64,000 bases of DNA from Nageia nagi. Lineage: Eukaryota; Pinophyta. The stretch covers positions 101,060,001 through 101,124,000 of the forward strand of contig JBITNC010000001.1 of assembly GCA_050084985.1 (NCBI GenBank), written 5' to 3'. Both the position numbers and the translations under genes were made by a program. Below the pieces are notes generated by a model that did no database searches, was not told the DNA's origin, and saw nothing but the letters and a program-made list of their open reading frames with translations. This document shows, in pieces, positions 56,001 to 58,310 of this stretch; position 1 is the first letter of the stretch; the number at the start of each line of letters is the position of its first letter.

Positions 56001-56067
56001 CCTTTGAAGAAGATGTTGAGGAGCATCGGAGTGTGAAAGAGAAGGACGTGGCAAAGGCCATGGCCAT
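8021..56067 (-). CDS. HCAR: 7-hydroxymethyl chlorophyll a reductase, 13 exons visible, C-terminus outside window
   Basis: HCAR reduces 7-hydroxymethyl chlorophyll a to chlorophyll a with electrons from ferredoxin, in the chlorophyll b-to-a branch of the chlorophyll cycle in chloroplasts. It is an FAD and [4Fe-4S] protein related to FrhB and to cyanobacterial divinyl reductase BciB. Joining 13 minus-strand exons gives roughly 300 residues of a family usually near 450: a Ser-rich N-terminus, [20 protein letters not shown] (clustered Cys, Fe-S ligands), [160 protein letters not shown] and [10 protein letters not shown]. Exons 2-13 have GT/AG borders, matching phases and no stops, so the gene is probably functional. 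The exon 1/2 join is ambiguous. The C-terminal third was not found and probably lies left of the window. Introns of 30.3, 9.3 and 5.3 kb are filled with transposon relics. Confidence 0.93.
8809..8870 (-). CDS. HCAR: HCAR exon 12
   Basis: Bounded by acceptor ataagcag and donor gtagc. It encodes [20 protein letters not shown] plus two bases of the next codon. The APSCYSC signature formed with exon 13 is a conserved Cys-containing stretch of the HCAR/BciB family. Confidence 0.92.
9014..9049 (-). CDS. HCAR: HCAR exon 11 (36-nt micro-exon)
   Basis: A 36-nt, phase-0 exon encoding [12 protein letters not shown], with acceptor ctcttcag and donor gtggacc. It exactly fills the gap between DYK of exon 10 and VPYF of exon 12. 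It lies only 143 bp from exon 12 but 5.3 kb from exon 10, across an intron enlarged by a solo LTR. Confidence 0.92.
9203..10383 (-). mobile_element. Solo LTR, Ty3-type, in HCAR intron 10
   Basis: The left end TGTGATGATCC and right end GGATATTACA are the termini (TG...CA) of an LTR lying on the minus strand. The flanks CATAT (9198-9202) and CATAC (10384-10388) form a 4-of-5 target duplication. The sequence from 9203 to about 9400 resembles that from 58311 onward, including the phrase gttagggttaggacatcaa. The phrase ggcctctcaggatccaactag resembles those at 39190 and 58725. No internal coding region flanks it, so it is a solo LTR about 1181 bp long. Confidence 0.8.
10384..11543. other. Intron 10 sequence without recognised gene
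   Basis: Within HCAR intron 10. Plus-strand open frames of 79 and 91 codons (10777-11016, 11148-11423) show no family signature. The first is rich in His, Lys and Gln and may be a relic of a retrotransposon gag, but I cannot support that. Confidence 0.4.
11544..12016 (+). pseudogene. Ty1/copia polyprotein relic with large internal deletion
   Basis: The first frame contains [20 protein letters not shown], like the segment just before the copia reverse transcriptase. After about 11740 the frame changes abruptly to the copia RNase H C-terminus: [20 protein letters not shown] and [20 protein letters not shown], equivalent to the usual NPVFHARTKHIEVHYHFIRE...VADIFTK region. The RT body is missing, so this copy is a deletion derivative. 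The 3' flank to about 12250 is probably its untranslated tail. Confidence 0.75.
12017..13905. other. Intron 10 sequence without recognised gene
   Basis: No product recognised. A minus-strand frame at 12288-12497 has 69 codons and no known motif. From about 13330 to 13905 the plus strand becomes T-rich, with short open frames. It ends in a purine stretch aagggcagaaa just before a TGTTGGAA, which would fit the 3' end of a copia element, but no protein motif is convincing. Confidence 0.35.
13906..14213 (+). mobile_element. Possible short copia LTR
   Basis: It begins TGTTGGAAACC after a purine-rich tract and ends near TTTTCCAATTTTCACA, which suggests imperfect terminal inverted repeats of a copia LTR. 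Flanks (AGAAA and GAATA) do not form a clear target duplication, and no second copy is in the window. Tentative. Confidence 0.3.
14386..14483 (-). CDS. HCAR: HCAR exon 10
   Basis: 98 nt between acceptor tttgtag and donor gtgttc. Encodes [18 protein letters not shown] followed by [15 protein letters not shown]. The first codon (Val) is split with exon 9. The sequence is strongly HCAR-like and uninterrupted. Confidence 0.94.
14754..14816 (-). CDS. HCAR: HCAR exon 9
   Basis: 63 nt with acceptor aattgcag and donor gtaag. Encodes [20 protein letters not shown]. The Cys of GTNC is a conserved family residue. Phases match exons 8 and 10. Confidence 0.94.
14909..14960 (-). CDS. HCAR: HCAR exon 8
   Basis: 52 nt with acceptor gaattctag and donor gtggtt. 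Encodes [17 protein letters not shown], the conserved FCGxGCQV motif of the FrhB/HCAR family, with two Cys residues. Confidence 0.94.
15197..15275 (-). CDS. HCAR: HCAR exon 7
   Basis: 79 nt with acceptor gtgatag and donor gtactt. Encodes [20 protein letters not shown] and then TLALVE, nearly identical to the angiosperm family pattern. It completes the Arg codon split at the end of exon 6. Confidence 0.95.
15595..15636 (-). CDS. HCAR: HCAR exon 6
   Basis: 42 nt with acceptor tgtgcag and donor gtaag. Encodes [13 protein letters not shown] with split Ser and Arg codons at its ends. Confidence 0.93.
15792..15876 (-). CDS. HCAR: HCAR exon 5
   Basis: 85 nt with acceptor aattctag and donor gtactt. 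Encodes [15 protein letters not shown], then [12 protein letters not shown]. Its upstream partner, exon 4, is 30.3 kb away at 46226, with matching phase (split Gly codon). Confidence 0.93.
16180..16600 (+). pseudogene. LINE-type RNase H (RVT_3) fragment
   Basis: The plus strand shows [20 protein letters not shown], then [20 protein letters not shown], and later [12 protein letters not shown]. These correspond to the plant L1 RNase H tail, usually read as NFDGAS...GAGxVIRDH...ADxLANLG. Reading frames are short and broken. It sits in HCAR intron 4 in antisense orientation to the gene. The rest of the LINE was not found next to it. Confidence 0.72.
16601..17149. other. Intron 4 sequence without recognised gene
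   Basis: AT-rich DNA between the RNase H relic and the copia relic. Plus-strand open frames are hydrophobic and show no recognised motif. Confidence 0.4.
17150..18079 (-). pseudogene. Ty1/copia gag-protease-pre-integrase relic
   Basis: On the minus strand a copia polyprotein is readable in pieces. A gag stretch near 17800-18050 includes [10 protein letters not shown]. The zinc knuckle (about 17630) reads [14 protein letters not shown], with one Cys replaced. The protease-side stretch (about 17500) has YLDS, and the pre-integrase stretch (about 17200-17400) has [10 protein letters not shown] and GVYSL. Many stops are present. Its right side is cut off by the Ty3-type element that starts at 18080, and no continuation is visible beyond that element at 23511. 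Confidence 0.72.
18075..18079. repeat. Left target-site duplication AAATC of the 18.1-23.5 kb element
   Basis: AAATC directly precedes the 5' LTR and recurs at 23506-23510 directly after the 3' LTR. This gives a perfect 5-bp duplication, as expected for LTR retrotransposons. Confidence 0.85.
18080..19191 (+). repeat. 5' LTR (1112 bp) of the rearranged Ty3-type element
   Basis: Starts TATGACGTACC (mutated from TGTGACGTCCC of the partner) and ends GGACATCACA. It aligns through its length with 22340-23505. Compared with the 3' LTR it lacks about 95 bp of a CCCACGTTGGC-type short-repeat array near 18420, and carries an extra segment near 18640-18690. Confidence 0.92.
19194..19207 (+). promoter_or_regulatory. 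Primer binding site (tRNA-Met type)
   Basis: TGGTATCAAAGCCA starts two bases after the 5' LTR. It matches the usual plant retrotransposon primer site TGGTATCAGAGC with one change. Confidence 0.85.
19229..19882 (+). CDS. Unrecognised 217-codon ORF at the 5' end of the rearranged element
   Basis: An open frame from the ATG at 19229, a short way after the primer site. The product is charged, Lys- and Glu-rich in its C-terminal half ([20 protein letters not shown]), with no domain I recognise. It takes the place where gag normally starts, but lacks the gag motifs seen further on at 20731. Its end overlaps the start of the RT region in another frame, so it could once have joined to it through a frameshift. 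Possibly a gag N-terminal part or an accessory ORF. Confidence 0.45.
   Translation: MKGQSTITMKKSKYGSKVFPHFLLRFEEEKIPMEEQRKLIWYLGKIHADRMCKKGRPCLPRTNPAHKAPPQIEILLQIYRGMAEGFQKDVTFHVYQDWLGYGANIWDGNFIGEDDVPALTVNSKGGDKEEDAWDLKEKDDSDEGSHEGAALNLKKKAERKISLRSSATHNRLEKITEVISSGYFETSLVSNISPPLDSVKMQTHSLSFFRIGVLNTW
19866..20730 (+). pseudogene. Ty3/gypsy reverse transcriptase and start of RNase H
   Basis: Canonical [93 protein letters not shown], and the catalytic [13 protein letters not shown] near 20350. A stop follows at 20563, after KISTIQE. The connector [20 protein letters not shown] and the RNase H beginning [14 protein letters not shown] continue to 20730, where the frame runs without a break into gag sequence. 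Catalytic Asp residues are intact, but the domain is truncated and out of its normal order. Confidence 0.93.
20731..21600 (+). pseudogene. Ty3/gypsy gag C-terminus, zinc knuckle and protease placed downstream of RT
   Basis: The gag part reads [20 protein letters not shown] and [18 protein letters not shown]. The knuckle at about 21020 is [19 protein letters not shown]. The protease at about 21260 has [14 protein letters not shown], where families normally have DSG or DTG followed by ATHNF; the active Asp is kept but the next residue is Pro. The protease end [20 protein letters not shown] is near 21490-21540. Stops occur at 20932, 21077 and later. The first 30 codons are fused in frame to the preceding RNase H. 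Confidence 0.88.
21650..22010 (+). repeat. Diverged tandem-repeat spacer between protease and 3' LTR
   Basis: Repeats of about 30-60 bp, built around phrases such as ttggacagggctagga and gttggagccccacgttgg. A similar array sits in the same relative place on the minus strand at 59985-60400 in another element. No conserved product is visible. In autonomous relatives RT, RNase H and integrase occupy this place. Confidence 0.7.
22340..23505 (+). repeat. 3' LTR (1166 bp) of the rearranged Ty3-type element
   Basis: Starts TGTGACGTCCC directly after a purine tract and ends GGACATCACA. It is followed by AAATC (23506-23510). Holds at least three more units of the GACCCCCACGTTGGC-type array (22670-22790) than the 5' LTR. 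Confidence 0.93.
23511..24100 (+). repeat. Probable LTR of a second gypsy element
   Basis: A stretch ahead of a gag region. The phrases cctagaatgc, gattgaaccaagttgttc, acaacctttgaatccccc and caaaatactagttg are shared with 31050-31490, so the two are diverged copies of the same repeat. Exact LTR ends were not found. Confidence 0.5.
24400..25100 (+). pseudogene. Ty3/gypsy gag relic
   Basis: Pieces in several frames fit a plant gypsy gag: [18 protein letters not shown] in part at 24510-24560, then [16 protein letters not shown] at about 24570-24620, and [20 protein letters not shown] with [16 protein letters not shown] at 24625-24740. Frameshifts separate the pieces. After 25100 only low-complexity AT-rich sequence follows, with AAT repeats near 25020. 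Confidence 0.72.
25450..26069. other. Spacer with poly-G tract, no gene recognised
   Basis: Includes a run of G at 25751-25761 flanked by a small inverted phrase (gtgcgatc / gatcgcac) and near-duplicate lines around 25980-26030 (agcaaaaaaatagtaggttg and agcaaaaaaataataggttg). No coding signature. Confidence 0.4.
26330..26560 (+). pseudogene. Gypsy protease C-terminal segment
   Basis: Contains [20 protein letters not shown], then [17 protein letters not shown], equivalent to the protease-RT connector of Ty3/gypsy elements, where GMQWLxxLGDxxTNY is typical. The frame stays open to 26774 but no RT follows. Confidence 0.72.
26723..28770 (+). other. Three long unrecognised open frames in the spacer of an LTR element
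   Basis: Open stretches of 247, 207 and 230 codons (26723-27466, 27503-28126, 28078-28770) follow one another on the plus strand. They are rich in Phe, Leu, Ile, Cys and Trp. I see no RT YxDD or FxDD, no integrase HHCC or DDE pattern and no clear signal peptide. The final segment ends [12 protein letters not shown], resembling the [11 protein letters not shown] end of the element at 22300. The frames could be decayed coding sequence of unknown origin, or long only because TAA and TAG are scarce on this strand. No function is assigned. Confidence 0.4.
28783..29519 (+). repeat. LTR (737 bp) with perfect 8-bp terminal inverted repeat
   Basis: Starts TGTAATGTACC and ends GGAACATTACA; the outer eight bases are exact inverted copies. 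A purine tract precedes it. It contains AATAAA-type signals just before its end and a 73-bp tandem duplication (gttgtgggcct at 29103 and 29176). Three-prime flank is AATAG. Confidence 0.78.
29520..31040. other. Intron 4 repeat-like DNA, no gene recognised
   Basis: The phrase ctctaggaaaaccggttctagaatgccaaagctt (spread over 29620-29660) resembles wording at 31080 and 23550, so part of this is the same dispersed repeat family. Short plus-strand frames (29325-30682) have no motif. Confidence 0.4.
31041..31490 (+). repeat. Second diverged copy of the 23511-23900 repeat
   Basis: Shares in order with 23511-23900: cctagaatgc, a gcaagcc phrase, gttgaaccaagt, acatatcagttct, ccaagaacac, acaacctt and aatcccc, ataagttct, caaaatcctagttg, tctttatactg, and attcataaa-like wording. 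It lies immediately left of a minus-strand copia gag. Probably an LTR or LTR fragment. Confidence 0.55.
31494..31914 (-). pseudogene. Ty1/copia gag start and primer site relic
   Basis: On the minus strand the gag UBN2-like motif reads [10 protein letters not shown] then [20 protein letters not shown] and DTLEIAY, close to the usual ALxxIxxALDDxIFxxIxxAxTAKEAWDTL. Upstream, at 31901-31914, lies a primer-site-like TAGTATCAAAACC. In-frame stops mark it as dead. The LTR would extend to the right from about 31915. Confidence 0.72.
31915..32100 (-). repeat. Probable 5' LTR end of the minus-strand copia
   Basis: Starts (in element orientation, ends) with ACACA directly before the primer-site-like sequence. 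The right limit is not defined and no partner LTR was found. Confidence 0.35.
32101..34519. other. Simple-repeat-like and dispersed-repeat DNA, no gene recognised
   Basis: Contains a TCATCA-type imperfect trinucleotide stretch (about 32330-32600) and a GCAGCA/ACAGTGATGG-type stretch (33010-33215), in which cagcactaacagtgat is directly duplicated at 33150-33190. The words at 33530-33620 (tagttctgcaaactccctcttcagccac, split by differences) match 45295-45390 as a diverged dispersed repeat. Open frames here mirror the simple repeats. Confidence 0.45.
34520..34700 (+). repeat. Diverged tandem duplication of about 110 bp period
   Basis: The phrase agcccaaaccat, preceded by cccatcac and followed by cttgctaagaagg or attgctaagaagg, appears at 34530-34590 and again at 34630-34690. 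It lies just upstream of the gypsy gag. Confidence 0.5.
34780..36060 (+). pseudogene. Ty3/gypsy gag and protease relic
   Basis: The longest open part (34834-35478, 214 codons) reads [29 protein letters not shown] and [20 protein letters not shown], then [20 protein letters not shown], fitting a plant retrotransposon gag. It ends in a Ser-rich stretch and a Lys-rich tail without a CCHC knuckle. After a gap the protease follows: [20 protein letters not shown] (35620; the usual D-[ST]-G is NGS here, so the catalytic Asp is lost), then a frame with LLGKPY and RKAHYDAFN. Stops and shifts make it inactive. RT is not found. Confidence 0.8.
36135..36551 (+). pseudogene. DUF4283 / zinc-knuckle (L1 ORF1-type) relic, interrupted by an LTR
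   Basis: Reads [20 protein letters not shown], then [14 protein letters not shown] and [16 protein letters not shown]. These correspond to the DUF4283 pattern (WxPxFNP, IGxxLGxF) and the CCHC knuckle CX2CX4HX4C, which is intact here. The frame ends at the LTR that begins at 36552. Confidence 0.75.
36552..37026 (+). mobile_element. Solo LTR or LTR fragment of the Ty3-type family (right end tentative)
   Basis: Begins TGTGATGTCCC and contains the family block with CCCACTATGAGCCCCTAGTGGGACGTCTCC (in two pieces, 36671-36700). TATGA precedes it (36547-36551) and TATGA occurs again at 37027-37031 after GGCA, giving a possible 475-bp LTR. It is much shorter than its relatives (1.05-1.2 kb), so it may carry an internal deletion or extend further right. 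Confidence 0.55.
37032..38149. other. Spacer, no product recognised; TATA-like element near 37970
   Basis: No transposon protein motif. A cctataaaaggagg sequence at 37969-37982 looks like a TATA box upstream of the PPR-like relic and could be the remnant of that copy's promoter. This is a guess from position only. Confidence 0.35.
38150..40545 (+). pseudogene. Pentatricopeptide-repeat (PPR) protein relic, split by a solo LTR
   Basis: Left part: [17 protein letters not shown] (38230), [20 protein letters not shown] (38360), [20 protein letters not shown] (38450) and [10 protein letters not shown]-type remains of a GYAQNG repeat. Right part after the [13 protein letters not shown] (39915), [18 protein letters not shown] (39990), and near 40430-40540 [20 protein letters not shown] followed by ELIEVD, which matches the E-type C-terminal motif of plant organelle PPR proteins. 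Numerous stops and shifts show it is dead. The relic is transcribed antisense to HCAR if at all. PPR proteins bind organellar RNA. Confidence 0.8.
38801..39854 (-). mobile_element. Solo LTR (1054 bp) inserted in the PPR relic
   Basis: Plus-strand limits TGTAATATCCCC and GGATGCTACA; in element orientation it starts TGTAGCATCCC and ends GATATTACA. A perfect target duplication GACAT flanks it (38796-38800 and 39855-39859). It is related to the LTR at 43245, which lies in the opposite orientation, sharing the start-proximal phrases ggaatcc/ggattccc and tacttggagatccc and the agtctcc...ccaacgtt wording. Confidence 0.9.
40546..40934 (-). mobile_element. Copia-type solo LTR (389 bp)
   Basis: TGTTAGGA at the left and TCCTAACA at the right are perfect 8-bp terminal inverted repeats. 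Flanks TGGTA (40541-40545) and TGGTT (40935-40939) match at four of five bases. In minus orientation a TATA-like CTATAAATATG (near 40767-40777) precedes a CAATAAAG signal (40663-40670), the normal U3-R order. It landed at the 3' end of the PPR relic. Confidence 0.85.
40935..41516. other. Spacer with short tandem duplication and possible retroelement 3' end
   Basis: From 41366 a plus-strand frame contains [17 protein letters not shown], which resembles the acidic tail that often ends gypsy polyproteins, directly before an LTR-like start. Otherwise nothing is recognised. Confidence 0.35.
41153..41213 (+). repeat. 31-bp tandem duplication
   Basis: The sequence caacagattttatttcaatt and the following tttattgtgtt occur twice head to tail at 41153-41213, practically identical, so this is a recent local duplication. 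Confidence 0.8.
41517..42130 (+). repeat. Possible LTR of an unplaced gypsy element
   Basis: Starts TGTCACATCATG after an acidic-tail-like frame. It contains direct repeats of a gtctaggtagttgaa phrase (41711-41762) and an AATAAAG signal (41879-41885), as in an LTR R region. Its end and its partner were not found. Confidence 0.35.
42131..43129. other. Spacer without recognised gene
   Basis: The plus-strand 90-codon frame at 42161-42433 shows no family motif. AT-rich sequence follows. Confidence 0.4.
43130..45150 (+). pseudogene. Gypsy integrase C-terminal half, interrupted by a solo LTR
   Basis: Before the [23 protein letters not shown], then HQQTEW, equivalent to the integrase core xFWKxLWxxLGxKLxFSTAFHPQTDGQTE. 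After it (44510-44600): [20 protein letters not shown], then VCPRF, equivalent to xEFAYNRxxHSSTGxSPFEVxYG. Further on, [10 protein letters not shown] (44820) and [20 protein letters not shown] with VDLLKLYH (44905-44990) are the integrase C-terminal domain. The pieces are collinear once the LTR and its ACTTT duplication are removed. Frameshifts make it a relic. Confidence 0.82.
43245..44455 (+). mobile_element. Solo LTR (1211 bp) inside a gypsy integrase relic
   Basis: Starts TGTGAAGTCCCCC and ends GGATCCTTACA, flanked by a perfect target duplication ACTTT (43240-43244 and 44456-44460). It contains the hairpin block at 43346-43367 followed by ACGTCTCC and a run of cccccacgttagc / cccatgttggc units (43510-43690). 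Same family as the LTRs at 38801, 36552 and 58311. Confidence 0.92.
45400..46058 (+). repeat. Retrotransposon LTR 3' portion ahead of a primer site
   Basis: A tRNA-Met primer site lies three bases beyond ...TTCTTACA (46058), so the sequence to its left must be an LTR. The left end is uncertain; the 45290-45400 part is a dispersed repeat shared with 33530-33620. Confidence 0.5.
46062..46073 (+). promoter_or_regulatory. Primer binding site TGGTATCAGAGC
   Basis: Exact match to the common plant tRNA-Met primer site. A gag-start-like frame follows ([11 protein letters not shown], then [12 protein letters not shown] to about 46185), which resembles the copia gag N-terminus. HCAR exon 4 starts only 40 bp further right. 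Confidence 0.75.
46226..46337 (-). CDS. HCAR: HCAR exon 4
   Basis: 112 nt with acceptor ctcttacag and donor gtatatt. Encodes [20 protein letters not shown], then [17 protein letters not shown] with a split Gly codon completed by exon 5. Phase 0 at the start matches exon 3. It stands isolated between a 9.3-kb and a 30.3-kb intron. Confidence 0.94.
46338..48769. other. Intron 3 sequence, no gene recognised
   Basis: AT-rich. A minus-strand frame near 47370-47500 starting [20 protein letters not shown] and another near 48120-48210 ([18 protein letters not shown]) look coding-like, but I cannot link them to a family. They are not part of HCAR. Confidence 0.35.
48770..49205 (+). repeat. Tandem duplication, two units of about 230 bp
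   Basis: Both units contain attcggccacataaacc or attcagccacataaacc, aaattttcaaga, cttcctcaaaccatccaact, cccctcatgcattccttgcc and gcaaagtg followed by ggtcaa. Between them a shorter unit gatgttgctgaatttttagg is itself repeated (48980-49030). The 67-codon open frame in the first unit is not conserved in the second. Confidence 0.85.
49206..51478. other. Intron 3 sequence; possible copia C-terminal trace
   Basis: Near 50375-50440 the plus strand reads [13 protein letters not shown], similar to the ADIFTKAL end of copia polyproteins, without other support. Remaining frames at 49246-49548 and 50097-50327 show no recognised domain. Confidence 0.35.
51479..51707 (+). repeat. Left LTR (229 bp) of the small element
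   Basis: Starts CATTAGAG (partner starts TGTTAGAG) and ends GAATTATTGCA, directly before the primer-site-like sequence. Contains a tataaatatgc TATA-like motif at 51655. Confidence 0.75.
52610..53607 (-). mobile_element. Solo LTR (998 bp) nested in the small element
   Basis: Left TGTAATTACCC and right GGGGACATTACA (TGTAAT / ATTACA inverted ends). Flanks ATGTC (52605-52609) and ATGTG (53608-53612) match at four of five bases. In minus orientation it begins TGTAATGTCCCC. The flanks belong to the same tandem-motif region (tggatgtg...tgtctcca), confirming that it interrupts that array. Confidence 0.82.
53613..54100 (+). repeat. Irregular tandem motif array (gatgtgtntgtcccta)
   Basis: At least eight variants, such as ggatgtgtctgtctccaat, agatgtgtttgtccctat, gtatgtgtcgctatccaat and agatgtgtatgtccctatt, spaced about 45-80 bp. 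The array continues left of the nested LTR (52480-52609). Confidence 0.7.
54119..54347 (+). repeat. Right LTR of the small element
   Basis: Starts TGTTAGAG immediately after a G6 purine tract. The right end is estimated from the GGGCA flank and is uncertain by a few bases. Confidence 0.7.
54348..55636. other. Intron 3 right part, no gene recognised
   Basis: A minus-strand stretch near 54480-54585 ([20 protein letters not shown], then FEG before a possible gtatg donor) looks exon-like but matches no HCAR segment and no family I can name. Confidence 0.35.
55637..55721 (-). CDS. HCAR: HCAR exon 3
   Basis: 85 nt with acceptor aatggcag and donor gtaatt. Encodes [19 protein letters not shown], then LGDGMSRIE. 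With exon 2 it forms the Cys cluster HCSQCGLC, the presumed Fe-S ligand motif. Ends in phase 0. Confidence 0.95.
55829..55910 (-). CDS. HCAR: HCAR exon 2
   Basis: 82 nt if the acceptor is ttatgacag; donor gttctt. Encodes [20 protein letters not shown], then PAKDHC and a split Ser codon. The [10 protein letters not shown]...YPAKDHC pattern is family-typical. The alternative acceptor at gtgag would shorten the exon by 14 nt. Confidence 0.9.
55964..56067 (-). CDS. HCAR: HCAR exon 1 with start codon and plastid-targeting N-terminus
   Basis: The first ATG is at 56067, with a second in-frame ATG at 56061. The peptide [20 protein letters not shown] is Ser/Thr-rich and lacks acids, like a chloroplast transit peptide. 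The donor is uncertain. The best-looking gtaagc at 55963 gives phase 2 and fits only the alternative exon 2 acceptor. A weaker donor after TCAAAGG (about 56000) gives a smooth [12 protein letters not shown] reading. A stop lies in frame just past the first donor. Confidence 0.75.
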
Positions 56068-56140
56068 GAGCTTCTGTACAGAGGGAGAGGTAATGTGTAT
56101 CAATCAGGTTTGAATGGGTAAAGTTATATATGGTTTAAAG
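56068..56140 (-). promoter_or_regulatory. HCAR: HCAR 5' leader and TATA-like core promoter
   Basis: On the minus strand CCATATATAAC (56122-56132) lies about 57 bases before the first ATG, a plausible TATA box with a short leader. The leader region contains cctctccctctgtac, a CT-rich stretch common near plant start sites. No transcript evidence is available. Confidence 0.5.
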
Positions 56141-56149
56141 GACGTTAAA

Positions 56150-56490
56150 AAAATATCATTCATTTTATTTAGAATGCTTAAATACTTGGCACAATCATTT
56201 AAATTATCATTTATAAAAATTAAATAATTTTTTTAATATATTTTGTATTGATAATATATTAAAAAAATTAATGAATAAAAGAAATATGTCTATTTCTACC
56301 GTCAACCTCCACTCTCCATCACTTTACCTAGGTATTATTTGAAGTCACCTTTTAATTTACACCTTCTCCACCAATATACATTTTATTTATTACATCACAA
56401 CCTTGTGACATCTCCAATATAGTTTATATCCATTTCATTTCATTCTATAGTAGATATATATATTAACATAAAAATTTACAGATAACATGT
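56150..56490 (-). repeat. Copy A of a diverged AT-rich repeat upstream of HCAR
   Basis: Shares with 57650-58110 the ordered phrases gtattgataatatattaaaaa, tattatttgaagtcacctt, tctcca, atatacatt, and cataaaaatttaca. It begins about 80 bp upstream of the HCAR start, so a repeat forms much of the distal promoter. Confidence 0.65.
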
Positions 56491-56558
56491 ATATTAAATA
56501 TATGGCCCTTAACTTAAGTCAATTATTGTTTCATACATATGAATATCACTGAAACAAA

Positions 56559-56562
<4 letters not shown>

Positions 56563-56610
<48 letters not shown>
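56563..56610. repeat. (TA)n microsatellite, about 24 units
   Basis: An uninterrupted TA run of 48 bases, about 500 bp upstream of the HCAR start codon. Likely length-polymorphic. Confidence 0.97.
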
Positions 56611-56611
<1 letters not shown>

Positions 56612-57649
56612 CATTGCAGCTACAGTTGCATACTTGAATGACCTCAAAATCAACATGGTGTTGTAGCTACAATCCAAATGACTTAAATTCAACATTTTAT
56701 GTATAGTAGTCCCCTCTCGATCATCAAAAGAATATAATGTATTTAGTATTAATATTTTGTACATCGAAGTGAATGTATTTAAATTTAGAGCCATAATCGA
56801 GGGGTATTCATTTCGTCAAATTTCACCAAGGGTACAATCTCGACCTCGTTCGCACCCACCATTAACTCAATAGGACTTTTGGTATGTTTCAACTTTTAGG
56901 GACAAAGAGTTTTAAATCTGGGCCTCCCGTATTCTAGAGCTTTGAACTACCCACCTCTTTAACTCCCCTATCCGTCAATTCATATTTTAAATATATTTTT
57001 AAAATGTTGAGTGCTATTAATTTAAAGGTATGTATTTTATCACAGATTGATATGCTACTCATTGGTCATGTCTTCCTTCAAACATGTGGAAACATAATGT
57101 CTAGGGGACTAAGATTACGACAGACATTAATGAGCAGTCTAGGGAGCCTTTGGCCTCCACACTGCTTACCAATCCTCCTCCCAATGAGAAGTGTTAAATG
57201 CATTTGATAGTTGTTGGTAGTGGTCAGTTTTAGTTCGATGTATGATTTTAATGCTTGTTGGTATTGTTGGTGGTGGTGGTACTTGGCTTTTTTATTCTTA
57301 GCCAGATGTAGTGGGTGGTTATGTTGTTTTCTTTCTTGCCTTATCTTTGGCCCTATGGATGGCAGCTTTCCTTTTTTGGACATTAGAAGTTTCTAGTTTT
57401 ACACAATGCACTCGAGGTGTGACATATTCAACCTAGTTCTCTTTTGTATGATTTTGTTTTATTAATACAAAGGCAAATCATTCAAAAAAAATATGATTAA
57501 AATTATTAATAAGTATACAAATCATGAAATTTTAAAATACTTAATGAACAAAAAAAGTATCTTAAATTACTGATTAATTATCATAAAATAGCATTTCTAT
57601 TAGTAATTTATCTACATGTCTATATATATAATTTAATTATTAAATGATC
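56611..57649. other. Upstream spacer, possible LINE 3' end
   Basis: Near 57210-57490 the plus strand is T/G-rich and ends ttaatacaaaggcaaatcattcaaaaaaaa. This resembles the tail of a plant L1 (short frame, then A-rich end), but no protein motif supports it. Otherwise AT-rich. Confidence 0.35.
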
Positions 57650-58110
57650 ATGCAAACCACAAAAATTTAAAATACTTTAATACTTTGTACAATCATTTAA
57701 ATTATCATTTACAAAAAATTAAATAATCTATTTTAAATATCATTTGTATTGATAATATATTAAAAAAATTAAAATTAAAATAAAAGAATTATATTCTATG
57801 ATTATAAAGAGCATATAATTTATTACATATAATTTTTTAATTATAATTAAATGAATACTATACTTATTAAACTAATATTGGATAATGTTGATTATTATTA
57901 GCATTTTAGTCTTTACATGTGACGTTGTGATAGATGTATCTACCTCTACTCTTCATCTCTTTAGCCCATGTATTATTTGAAGTCACCTTCAGTTACATTC
58001 TCTCCATGAATATACATTGTATTCTTTACACTACAACCCTATAATATCTCAAATATACATTATATATATTTTATTTTATTATGAGCTCACATAAAAATTT
58101 ACAAACATGT
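57650..58110 (-). repeat. Copy B of the diverged AT-rich repeat
   Basis: Partner of 56150-56490, with an extra AT-rich stretch near 57790-57910 that copy A lacks. Orientation is given by similarity only. The identity of the element is unknown; a MITE or LTR fragment is possible. Confidence 0.6.
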
Positions 58111-58310
58111 ATATGAAATATATTGCATTGGGGAAGGCTATCCTCCCACCAAATTTAGAACATACCCTAGGCATTTATGATCTTTGGGTTGTGTACAAAA
58201 TTGATTGGAAATTAATGGAATAAGCTTAGATTAGTAATGGGTAATTGAATATGGCTAACTTTGGCCCTGATTTGTCTAGCTTGATCAATTTTGGCCGATT
58301 TGAGGTATAA

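Noticed and set aside
56546-56794. 82-codon minus-strand frame with an IYIYIY run
   Set aside because: It reads through the (TA)n microsatellite; no coding evidence.
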